DNA of 64,000 bases, taken from positions 7,889,405 through 7,953,404 of the forward strand of contig NC_087071.1 of NCBI RefSeq assembly GCF_963678635.1, given 5' to 3'. Source of the DNA: Symsagittifera roscoffensis (taxonomy: Eukaryota > Xenacoelomorpha > Acoela > Convolutidae). A program made the translations under genes and the position numbers. The notes under the pieces were generated by a model that saw nothing but the letters and a program-made list of their open reading frames with translations, had not been told where the DNA came from and did not search any database. How positions within the stretch are numbered: position 1 is the first letter of the stretch; every line of letters starts with the position of its first letter. Shown piece by piece: positions 26,621 through 35,434 of the stretch.

Positions 26621-28841
26621 TCATCATTAAGATTTCTGTCATTTTGGTGTTTTTGTAATCATGCGTATTAAGTGAATATGCTTTTCGAACTAGTGTTTCG
26701 ATTCTAACTGCTAGTTGTTTTATTGTTTCATTTGGTAATCTTCTGATTTCATTACATAAAACTCTTTGATGTTGTTTGTTTCTTTCAGAATCAAACATTT
26801 TTGAAAATTCTTGTGTGAATCTTTTCCAATCTGATTTTATTTCTATAGGTGGTACTGAGAACCATTTTTGTTCTGCGCCGTCTAATGTCGTTTGTATTAA
26901 CGCTGTGCGGCGATGGATCCAATTTTGATGGAGTGGTGTATTTATTGGTTCAGGTCCTATATTTAGAATTAAATTTGCTGTGACTGCGTTTAAGTAATTT
27001 TCTACTGAGTATTCAGGATCTGTTCCTGTAAAAACCATGAGTGGTTTATTTGATGTTATTGATGATTCTCCCATGAGATATGGGTTCATCGTCATTTGTA
27101 ATGACTCTGCGGCGTTTGGCATTTGCGAAAAATTTGTTAATTGATTTTTTGTGATTTCATGTTGTTGTAAATAATATGGTAATGGACTTTCATTTTGCAT
27201 TTGATATGGTTGATATGAATGCATAGTCATTGGATTTTGTGTTGGTATTGGTTGAAAAAATTGTGTATTATATGAATTAGGATTTTGTGGTTGTTGGTCT
27301 TGAAAATCTAGTGGGTTTTCAGGAAAAATTCTTTTTTGTTGGTTACGTTGTGGTTTTCGTGGTCGGTACTCTTGTAGGTATGGTTCAAAATTATCAAGTA
27401 AATGATCATCATCGGATGATACATAATCCGTATAGTGAGGTTTTTGTGTCTTATTTTTGTTTTGTTGGAAAAAGGGGTAATTTTCACTGTAATCCTGTGT
27501 AGGACGTTGATTCTGTTGAAAGTTTACTGAATTGTTGGATGTCATTGATCTATCCCAATTTCGAGAATGTATATGGTTGTTATTAGGTTTTCGTGGTGAA
27601 TAGTTTGTTCTTGGTGGATGTGTATAGTTATAATTGTGTTCTGCAAAATTATTTCTGGTGAATGTTCTTTGTGGTCTTGGTGGTCTTGTCATAGGTCTAT
27701 ATGTTTGATAATCCATATGTGAATATTTAGGAGCTAAAGTGGCTGAAGGTTTGACGGTCGATTGTAATGTTATTTGTGGTGATGGCACTTTATTATTTTT
27801 TGGTGTTGTAAAATTTGGATGTATTGGTGAAATACTTTGTTGTGTAGTTGTTACTGTCGTGTGGACAATTTCTTCATTTATGAATTGTGGTGGTATTTGA
27901 ATATCTTGTTGTGTAGGATTCTGAGTTCCATTAAGGTTTTCGTTTTGTATAACCGTTGAATTTAAGGTAATATTTTGTGTATCAGGCAAAAATGAATTAT
28001 AATTAAGAGGTGTGGCATCAATTGTGAATGGTATAATATTTATGTAATTCCGGTGAATAGATATTGTATCTATTGCTTGACTTGAAATTGAATTTGGGAA
28101 GTGTAAAAATAATGGGTGAGACCAATCAGGGTCCCAAACATAATCTGATTGTTCGTGAATGACTGTTTCGTCAGTGTTATTTTGAGGTCTAAAATTTTTT
28201 CTCGCGTCATGTATTAAATCTATATTATGTCCGAAATAATCAATTATAAACCATGCTAGTATTTTTTGTAAGTCGTGTTTGGAATTTTGTGAAACCTCAT
28301 TGTTTGAAAAATTTTCACGAATTGCATATAAAAATGTAGAAAATGCAGTGATTTCGTTTCTAACTCTGGTATGCCTAGATGCTTGAAGTGGTGATGTACT
28401 TTGGGTTTGTGTTGTTTCTAATATATTTAAATTTGTGTATATTATAGCAAAAACTTCATATGTGAATATTGAGTTTGCTCTCTGTGAGTTATGGTGTTGT
28501 ATATTTTTTATATAATCGATGAATACTTTTGAAAATTCTAGATCAAGATCATCTGTTTGAAGAACATATTTTTTGTTGTCTAGTGTGCAGATTCCTATAG
28601 TGTAAATACCGTATTGTTGTGTTATTTTCGCGATATCTTTTACATAATGATCTATTAGTTGTCTTCGTATTCTGATATCTGGGAATTCTGTTTTACATGT
28701 GCTAATTCCTGGTTCAAATAAATTTATGAGTAAATTTTTGCAAAGTTTTACTTGTCCTCTATCAGTGTCTGAGTCTATAACAAAAGGGAATACTTGTTCG
28801 TGATCTATGTTTTCGTCACTACTGTGAGTGGGGCTGATCAT
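26544..28841 (-). CDS. gag: Gag: unknown N-terminal domain, Gln/Asn/Pro-rich linker, capsid domain
   Basis: This is a 765-codon frame from ATG 28841-28839. Residues 1-about 280 form a folded-looking domain that I do not recognise (DIRIRRQLIDHYVKDIAK, FTYEVFAIIYTNL). Residues about 280-600 are Gln/Asn/Pro/Thr-rich. Residues about 610-750 are a retrotransposon capsid domain (FTGTDPEYSVENYLNAV, then SDWKRFTQEFSKMF and LPNETIKQLAVRIETLV). The last 10 residues are out of phase with the family, where the frame enters the nucleocapsid at the A7 run. Typical Ty3 Gag is 300-450 residues. It overlaps the upstream basic ORF by 23 bp. Confidence 0.88.
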   Translation of the reverse strand: MISPTHSSDENIDHEQVFPFVIDSDTDRGQVKLCKNLLINLFEPGISTCKTEFPDIRIRRQLIDHYVKDIAKITQQYGIYTIGICTLDNKKYVLQTDDLDLEFSKVFIDYIKNIQHHNSQRANSIFTYEVFAIIYTNLNILETTQTQSTSPLQASRHTRVRNEITAFSTFLYAIRENFSNNEVSQNSKHDLQKILAWFIIDYFGHNIDLIHDARKNFRPQNNTDETVIHEQSDYVWDPDWSHPLFLHFPNSISSQAIDTISIHRNYINIIPFTIDATPLNYNSFLPDTQNITLNSTVIQNENLNGTQNPTQQDIQIPPQFINEEIVHTTVTTTQQSISPIHPNFTTPKNNKVPSPQITLQSTVKPSATLAPKYSHMDYQTYRPMTRPPRPQRTFTRNNFAEHNYNYTHPPRTNYSPRKPNNNHIHSRNWDRSMTSNNSVNFQQNQRPTQDYSENYPFFQQNKNKTQKPHYTDYVSSDDDHLLDNFEPYLQEYRPRKPQRNQQKRIFPENPLDFQDQQPQNPNSYNTQFFQPIPTQNPMTMHSYQPYQMQNESPLPYYLQQHEITKNQLTNFSQMPNAAESLQMTMNPYLMGESSITSNKPLMVFTGTDPEYSVENYLNAVTANLILNIGPEPINTPLHQNWIHRRTALIQTTLDGAEQKWFSVPPIEIKSDWKRFTQEFSKMFDSERNKQHQRVLCNEIRRLPNETIKQLAVRIETLVRKAYSLNTHDYKNTKMTEILMMTLTPQLRKIAIKKEHLILPQFVNPI
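26583..26589 (-). promoter_or_regulatory. A7 run: possible -1 ribosomal frameshift site or indel
   Basis: On the minus strand the gag frame reads ATA AAA AAA GAG. The heptamer A AAA AAA is a classical slippery site, and a -1 slip here enters exactly the phase that encodes the nucleocapsid. A one-base change in the homopolymer would give the same picture, so it may be a mutation or a sequencing error. Confidence 0.5.
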
Positions 28842-29283
28842 CTTTTCGTTTGATGACTGTTAATAAATAGTTGTTATTATGTCTAATTGGTTGACTCCAA
28901 TTGTACAAATGTACTGGTTTATACTTGTGTTTCTTTTTTATTCTATTCTTTCCTTTTTTCGATGCGATTGTGTTTGTTTCTGAATCTGAAAAATATACTG
29001 AGTCTTGAATCGGATAAGATTGATTTATTGAATCTTCTACTTTGTATAGTGCGTCGAGACTACTGACTTCTGAGTCGGAGAATGCGTTTCGGTTTTTTGA
29101 AAATCTTTTTCGTGTGATTTGTCTTTGTTGACTTAGAATTGTTCTTTTTAGTGTTTGTCTTTTTGTGTGTATATATTCAGTTGTTTGTGTATGCGGGGTG
29201 ATAACAAGATCGTATTTTTGATTTTCATTTTGACAGTTATGTATGACGATTGTTTGTTTATTTCCTAAGTTTTTTAATGACAT
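28819..29283 (-). CDS. Basic 154-aa ORF upstream of gag
   Basis: I do not recognise this protein. It starts at ATG 29283-29281 and ends at TAG 28819-28821, overlapping the gag start by 23 bp in another phase. It has basic clusters (QRQITRKRFSKNR, KKGKNRIKKKHKYK) separated by an acidic Ser/Asp patch (AFSDSEVSSLDALYKVEDS), with no membrane segment. The composition would suit a nucleic-acid-binding or nuclear-localised regulator, but that is inference. The overlap with gag suggests leaky scanning or reinitiation on the genomic message. Confidence 0.6.
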   Translation of the reverse strand: MSLKNLGNKQTIVIHNCQNENQKYDLVITPHTQTTEYIHTKRQTLKRTILSQQRQITRKRFSKNRNAFSDSEVSSLDALYKVEDSINQSYPIQDSVYFSDSETNTIASKKGKNRIKKKHKYKPVHLYNWSQPIRHNNNYLLTVIKRKDDQPHSQ

Positions 29284-29798
29284 AAGGTTTAGGATGATGG
29301 ATGCAAGGTTGTTTGTAAGTGGTTTCTACTTCCTAGAGTGTTAGTCCTTACGATTTTTTGGTTAGCTTAGCCTGGGTCTTTTTGTTCAGGGTTGGAGAGA
29401 AAGATATATCGATTCCGGAGAATGATTATACTTTCTTGTGACTAATATAAGTTAAGATGTTAACTTACTCAATCTTACTTAGGGGTAGTGATTGTGTTCA
29501 AGGGTTGGAGAATAGTAAATCGATCCACAAGGTTCAGGTATAATTAGAACACAAGTAGTTCGTTAGATACTATTTTAAACTTACTAAGTCTATGATCTAC
29601 CCTGGGTCGTATAAGAGGAGGGGGTCAAGTGAAGGATGAGCAACCGAAGTTCTTCACTGTTTACCCTAATTTGAATGGTTAATATTTTAGAAAATTTCTG
29701 TTAGTCCTGGGTCTTTTAGAAAAGGTTGGGGAGTGAATCGACGTTTGAGGTCGTTAGACACTTAATAAATGGGTGGGAGAGAACAAAGTTGTTCTGTT

Positions 29799-29880
29799 GA
29801 TCCAAGGATAAGCCTTGATGATCAGTATGAGAATTAAGGATAGAAAATTAAATTAGATCCAAGGATAAGCCTTGATGATC
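29799..29880. promoter_or_regulatory. Two identical 25-bp hairpin repeats in the leader
   Basis: A 25-bp unit occurs at 29799-29823 and 29856-29880, 57 bp apart. Each contains GATC, CAAGG, loop ATAAG, CCTTG, AT, GATC, so each can fold into a stem-loop. Duplicated stem-loops in a leader are typical of RNA dimerisation or packaging signals; that role is inferred. Confidence 0.55.
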
Positions 29881-30215
29881 TGGTTTTAGATTCAAAAAAT
29901 ATTTAGATTCAGAAAATATAAAGTTTAAAAGTTTTGAAATAACAATTTGTGACTTTTAGTTTGATGAAGTTAGTTTATTTATGATAGCTGTTATGTTTAG
30001 GTGATGAAGCTGGAACAACAAGGTGAATGATGTTTACTAACATTATTGTCATGCTACTAATTTTTTTGTATTTTTTAATAAATTATTTTTCATATAATTT
30101 TTTATATAGTACTGCAGTTGAAGGAACGATTAGTGATGTTTTTATCAATCGTTATTGAATAATAAAAATTTATGTAGCGCCTGTTGGATGCATTGAAGAT
30201 TTTTCTTCAAGAACA

Positions 30216-30449
30216 CTAAGTTTGCGAATGAAAATCTATATTCACTGCTGGTATGATTCTAAATATAAAAGTATGTTGTGGCTTTTGCCGTACTATCATG
30301 AAACTACTTGGTAAGTTTCTCCGTAATCGGATGTCGTTTCTTGTTCGTGCTGTGAGTTCAAAACGTCGTTGTTCTAGTATTGTTCGGAAGAGTGGTTTGG
30401 ATCTATTGAGTCGGAGAGACCATTCGATTAAATTATTATCATATAACAT
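30216..30449 (-). CDS. Small upstream ORF in the leader, 77 aa
   Basis: I do not recognise this product. It runs from an ATG about 100 bp inside the 5' LTR to a stop at 30216-30218 and encodes an Arg/Leu-rich peptide (FELTARTRNDIRLRRNLPSS). It is the first ATG-initiated frame of at least 60 codons on the genomic message. It could act as a regulatory upstream ORF, a short first exon of a spliced accessory protein, or be fortuitous. No homology or motif is apparent. Confidence 0.3.
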   Translation of the reverse strand: MLYDNNLIEWSLRLNRSKPLFRTILEQRRFELTARTRNDIRLRRNLPSSFMIVRQKPQHTFIFRIIPAVNIDFHSQT

Positions 30450-30530
30450 TTTGAAAGTGTTTTGTCTAATTTTGTAATCTAATTTTTGTTAATTCTAAGC
30501 TAATTTATTTTTTGATTAAGGTCTTGTTCT

Positions 30531-30548
30531 AGACTTATGGTCGCACCA
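30531..30548 (-). promoter_or_regulatory. Primer-binding site
   Basis: The plus strand reads AGACTTATGGTCGCACCA, ending in the CCA of a tRNA 3' end, and is two bases inside the 5' LTR. On the minus (coding) strand this gives TGGTGCGACC. The tRNA species is not identified. Confidence 0.75.
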
Positions 30549-30550
30549 GA

Positions 30551-30961
30551 TGAGTTAGGAGTGGAGGTCTAGATCATAGAGTAATTTCGGATAGGGTACA
30601 CCGTCTGCTCGTCACGCTATCTTATTTTCGGCCGGATAGATTCGTGCAACTTCTTAGTCTAATACCGATCCTAATCTTACTCTTAATACTACTAGTCTCA
30701 GGGTGTTTAACTAGTCTCTGCTAGGCTCAATAGATCTAGAGTATACTGGTATTGTTGCGGCTGCTGAAGTACTCGGAAAGAGTCAACTGTTTTCTAAGTT
30801 AAATTCAATTCTCTCTGGTGCTGAAATTACAAGTAATTTCAGCACTTACAAAGAAGTGGATAGTTAGTTAGATGGATTGTGATTGGTTAGTATTAAATAC
30901 TTTACAGTGATTTAATATCTAATTTATAAATAATTAAATAGGTAGTTTGGATTAGGTTCCA
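30551..30961 (-). repeat. 5' LTR (411 bp)
   Basis: It is the same length as 10110-10520 and aligns without gaps, with TG...CA ends. Because the genes are on the minus strand this copy would drive transcription. It contains the same 11-bp-arm palindrome at 30820-30843. Confidence 0.95.
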
Positions 30962-33622
30962 CATGGTTTTCAGTTTAATTCATTTCGGTTTTCTGTTTTA
31001 TCTGAAAATGATAAAGTCGTAAATTGATCAACGATCTTCAAACAGCATCCAATCAGATCGATTCAAAAGCATCCAATAATTTGATTTCTTTCATTTAGTA
31101 GACCTTGCATAATGATTGAGCGTAAAACCACAAAATCTTATTGCCGAATACTAAATTAATGAATATTCTACTAACTTTTTTTGGTGTTTTCTAGACCAAT
31201 TTGAATCTTAAACTTCAATCATCAGCTTTTATAAGATACAATTACAGTAGTCATAAAAACATTGAATCTGAAGACACAATGAGGTGTTTTTTTCTCTCCA
31301 GAGCAGATTTGACGTTTTAACGCATTATTCAAGATTTTTCTACGTCACCTGAAAGATATTGACTTTTCGGGCTCAAAAATGAAACAATAATTTTATCTTT
31401 TGACTTTTTTGTGCAGTTACGATGGCATGAATTTGATAACTTGACCAATTTAGGTAATTAACGAGCGATATGTTCCGTGCTATGGAAGCCTAGGTGGAAT
31501 TTAAATCGTTCCAATTTCAATAGTGGCAAGCATCTTAATCTAGATTTTGGTGTCTGATAATCAAAAATTATCACCTTGTGCTCAACATAGCAAGCGGGGA
31601 TAAAATGAAGAAAAAAGGAACAACTGTTTTTAGTGCCATATGGAGCATGAATTTTTTTTAACGAATCAAGTTTCATGTTGTGCAATTGAAAAAACAAACA
31701 CTTCGAACTTACTTCTTTGAAATTTGGCGAAGGTTTATGCGTTATGTTTTTTTTATAAGATTAGAAAGGTGTTCAGAGAACCGTGTGGAATGGTCATCAA
31801 TTTTTTTTCAGATTTGACTAACTGTGAAATAAAAGTCTTGCTTATTAGTTTACAAATCACATCAATGTTCTATACCCGATTTGAAAACAAATGTTGATTA
31901 AACAAAATCACATTTTTGGAGCAAGCATTGCGCTCGTTTAGAGAAGTGCCTGATAACTGTACCACCAGCAATTTTTGTCAAACTCCCCGAGAAATTGTAC
32001 GACTTGCATTTTCTCCGTGAAATTTACTCAATTTTATAAGTGTGGCTTCACGATTTTGTGTCCAGGCCTACACCAAAATTATTCTCTTATGAAAAAACCA
32101 ACAGGTTATTAAGCGGCAGGTATCCCATACATATAAAGTTTTCGGATATTAGCCTTCGTTACGAGGCCAACTCGTGTATTGGAGAGGCGCACATTTTGTG
32201 TCTGTGTATTCTTGGTTCCAGAAACAAGTCCTTATACTTGTTAAATTTTGTCTGAACGATCAAAGGAAATGGAAGAACAAAAAAAAAAGAACAAAGAGAA
32301 CTTCCTCGTTCGTGAATCCGATAACAATTATCAAACAACACAGTTTGGCCTCGTTATGCTTTTATTTTTTTGGAATTATACACATAATTTTTTAAAAAGA
32401 TTTACACATTTAAAGATTTACACATAAAGATTTACCTCGTTATACACATAATTTTTAAAAACTTCTTTACGGCTTAATTACTTGTTTTTCGAAAATGTGG
32501 TGTTTGTAGTTTGCGGCAATGTATTACAAAACAAAAAAGAACTCTGGCTTCACACAGAGCCCTCATTCTGACGTGTGATGAATTTGTATGAAAAAACTGT
32601 TTCTGAACTGAACTACTGTATAGACAAAACAGCAATATTTTGAAGCCAAAATTTTTTCTTAGATTTACAGGTCAGCGGCAATAAGTCGAAGTTTTTGTTT
32701 CTCAAAAAGAATATTTTGGCTTTGCTATGAAGCAACTCATGTTCAAACTTAGAATATACGGAAAAACTTTGTCCGCATATCTTTGCGCTACTCAAATAAA
32801 TATTTTAAAAAACAAAAAACTCAAATTCTAGATTTGAGAAAATAGAAAATTAAAAATGTTTGAAAAAGCGATAGTGCTTTAGGTGATTTGAGGAAGTAGT
32901 AAACTACTAAAAACAGAAAAGGTGAAATCAGTCTTTGATAACTCAAGTGATATCGCTTATCTCTTTGTTGCTGCTCTGCGTTTCCAATGAAAAATTCGTT
33001 CATTTTTATTGTGGCACAGCTTATGGATTTTTTTGCTGAGCAAAAACCTCAGCTGTGGCAAATTGGGTTGCCATAATCATTTTGAAGATTTGGGCCCAAA
33101 AATTTTGTGTCAAGAAATTGAAACTCGGAGCAAATGTTTTTTTTTTGAAAAACTGTGAAAATGCGATGATTGAAACTATTTGGTCGAAAGTCTTTTCTAT
33201 CTATTTATCACAAACAGTTTAGGGGATAAATGGCAATGTTTTGGTTTTTTAAAGCAAAACTGAAAAAGTCAATACTAGCATGAACAAAGACGACAAATGG
33301 AGAAAGCTCTTTATTTGGCTATGAGAGCGGCATGATAAACATAGCGTCTCAGGATGTAAGCTTGTACCCAGTTACCACATCAGGGCTTTTTTCCAGTTTC
33401 TTAACCCCGCCCCTCCTAATTTACTTATAACATTATGTTCTTTCAAAATAGTTCCAACGACAAATATCATTTAAGGAAAATACTGTAAGAAGTTGTTCAT
33501 GTGTTCGTTCTGACACGTTTAATGGCAGTTCAAAAGATCAGAAAAGATTTTAAATAGGTTTAGTAAGTCTAATTTTCGAAGGGTCTTTTTACTAAAGAGA
33601 AACTGGAAAAATTTAGCCCATA
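30962..33622. other. Non-coding stretch with old repeat copies
   Basis: It begins with the right CATG target duplication (30962-30965). A diverged copy of the dispersed repeat also seen at 34.2 and 46.8 kb lies at about 31310-31530 (AATTAACGAGCGATATGTTCCG). Short local repeats of AAGATTTAC and TACACATAATTTTT occur at 32380-32455. No exon is supported. The 3' end of the minus-strand host gene follows at 33623. Confidence 0.5.
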
Positions 33623-33781
33623 TCAGTTCAAACTAAAACTGTTGTTCGCTTCGTCAAAAAAATCTTTGACTGCTTCCTGGTTCCATTTAGCAATGGTCTT
33701 TGAAACGACTGGCATCTTTTCGAATGAATAGATTTTCTTGGGTCCATATAATCCTACATTCCCATTGACAGTTACTGCCAT
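33623..33781 (-). CDS. Probable terminal coding exon of a host gene
   Basis: I do not recognise the protein. A splice acceptor (ATACTGTTGCAG) precedes a phase-0 exon of 52 codons. It starts MAVTVNGNVGLYGPKK, continues SFEKMPVVSKTIAKWNQEAV and ends in TGA at 33623-33625. The next exon upstream (35189-35434) ends in phase 0, so they would join cleanly. Codon content is clearly more protein-like than the surrounding DNA. There is no domain I can name. Confidence 0.5.
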   Translation of the reverse strand: MAVTVNGNVGLYGPKKIYSFEKMPVVSKTIAKWNQEAVKDFFDEANNSFSLN

Positions 33782-34206
33782 CTGCAACAGTATAAGGTAA
33801 CATTATAACTTCAAATTTTTGACGATAAAATTGCGCATCTTTTTCCAGCCCCCTCTTCGATTTTCTGTATTCTATTTAAATTTCAGTATGAACCCTATTT
33901 GGAAAAAACTGGAAAAATTTTTTTAGATTACCAGAAGAACGTCTACATAATCGATGACCTAATTACAAATTTTTTTTATTTCCCGTCAACCACGTCTATT
34001 AAACTTATCTTGATCTTCAATTAAAATTTTCAGAAAAAAATCAAGTTTATAATATGAAAACTATGCAAAAGAGTCTTTTGTGGTTTTGTTAATTAATTTA
34101 TTGAATTTAATCCAATCTGCGTAACAGAGAGGATGTACTGCGTCATAATTATTTGCAAGCAATTTTTCGCATGTTCTCTAATCTTTCTATGAATTTATAC
34201 TTCTAA
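33782..34206. other. Intron-like AT-rich stretch
   Basis: Nothing is recognisable apart from long A/T runs. By position it is part of the intron between the two flanking minus-strand exons. Confidence 0.4.
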
Positions 34207-34752
34207 CAAGACCGCGCGTATCAGGGCTAAGCCCTGAAGGTTCCGACTGCCTTTTAAGGTTTATGGAGCACCATTAAAAACATTAAAAAAAATTAAATGA
34301 AATAAAATTAAATGAAAACTTTTTTTTCTATAAGTTGAATTTTTTTATGAAAATCATCCACCCACACGCCATATAAAGTACAAAAAGAGAGATTTTGTTC
34401 CTTGTAACAAAACAATTAGGGCAAAGAAGCTTCGTTCAACCAATTCGGAACAATTTATAAGACGGATTAAATTTCCGCTTACGCGTTAATAGCGCGATTT
34501 ATATCGCGCGTTAGTTGTCCCAAATTGGTCAAAATGGCCATCTTTAAACCCTCATAACTTTACAAAAAATGATGACAGGTGAAATATCTTTTCAAATTTA
34601 AGCTCTGGACAACAATACCTTTTGAGTGATATAAAAAAATTCCGTCAAAAATGGCTAGTTAAAAGGTCGAAATTTGTCTGAAGAAAAAAAAACCCACCCC
34701 AAGCACAAATATTCCGTTACTTTCGTATCAAAAGTCAGAACAATAACCGAAA
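34207..34752. repeat. Dispersed palindrome-rich repeat, copy 1
   Basis: About 546 bp matches 46808-47352 in inverted orientation. Near one end is a perfect 8-bp-arm hairpin TCAGGGCT-A-AGCCCTGA (34221-34237). In the centre is GCGCGAT-TTAT-ATCGCGC (34492-34509). More diverged relatives occur near 31.4, 36.7 and 51.6 kb. It is probably a non-autonomous DNA transposon; a Helitron-like end is possible, but the expected CTRR terminus is not seen. Confidence 0.75.
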
Positions 34753-35188
34753 TATCCCATTGAGACAGTTGATAGCACAATCAAAAGCAATTAAAAATGA
34801 ATTTAGGTATGAAAAAGGAAACATGGTTCGCTAAAAGATAACTTTAAATAACAAAATGAAAAATATCTGAAAAGAGAACAGATTTTCAAAACTTTTTCTA
34901 ACAGAATTTGCATTTTCTACTAAGCAGTACGCAAATTTGGCAAGTTTCTAGTAATATTTAAGCTAAAAGTTTTATATAATGACAACGTGAAAATAGTTCA
35001 GATGAGAATTTTTGCATGATTGAACTAACTGTTATGAACCCGCTTAAAATTCATTACGCACTAATTAGGACCAGGCCTTCAGCCATATTAACACCTAGGG
35101 CAGCCAAGAAAACTGAAAATTTGAAATGAAAGTGATAGAAATGAAAAGCCGCAGTTTTTTTGACAATTTCTTAAATTTTACAACTTAC

Positions 35189-35434
35189 CCTGTCCAAAAT
35201 CCAACCATCGTTATTGGCGGTGTAAATCTCCACCCATATATAGGGAAATACTTCGTCTTTTCTCATTTTTATGTTATCTGCACATGACAAATTCATCGGA
35301 AAAAAGTCCCAACTAAACATTGTGCAACATTTCAACAATTTATTTAATAATGGGTCGTTCGATAAATTGAGTTTCTTTTCCATGTTTGTGTTTTTCAAAA
35401 TCCAAGTAACTAAAGTTTTGAAAAAAACTTTTGA
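35189..35434 (-). CDS. Probable internal exon of the host gene
   Basis: A 246-bp exon (82 codons, phase 0 at both ends) lies between a pyrimidine-rich acceptor (TTTTTTTATCTAG) and a strong donor (AGG, then GTAAGT). It encodes SKVFFKTLVTWILKN, then CCTMFSWDFFPMNLSC and finally PYIWVEIYTANNDGWILDR. It contains three cysteines. I do not recognise the domain. It joins in frame to the 33623-33781 exon. The exon recognised at 37000-37132 ends in phase 2, so another small exon must lie between, or one boundary is wrong. Confidence 0.5.

Larger units (their letters stand above)
29284..30530 (-). other. Leader of the giant element, with repeats and possible packaging structure
   Basis: About 1.25 kb lies between the primer-binding site and the first ORF. 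It contains several related blocks (CCTGGGTCTTTT at about 29370 and 29706; GGTTGGAGA-like motifs) and two exact 25-bp copies forming hairpins (29799-29880). A 77-codon frame from ATG 30449-30447 lies inside it. The region is where a genomic-RNA packaging signal is expected. Confidence 0.55.
10110..30961 (-). mobile_element. Giant 20.9-kb Ty3-type LTR retroelement with envelope and accessory ORFs
   Basis: It is bounded by two 411-bp direct LTRs with TG...CA ends and a CATG target duplication. Coding order on the minus strand is: leader, basic ORF, gag, nucleocapsid, protease, RT/RNase H, integrase, four-segment membrane protein, methionine-free frame, chuvirus-like envelope, and two unknown ORFs. 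Typical Ty3 elements are 5-10 kb. Without the internal 2,338-bp tandem duplication this one would still be about 18.5 kb. LTR divergence (about 10 of 411 positions by eye) implies fairly recent insertion, yet several stops and frame changes disable the genes. Confidence 0.95.
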
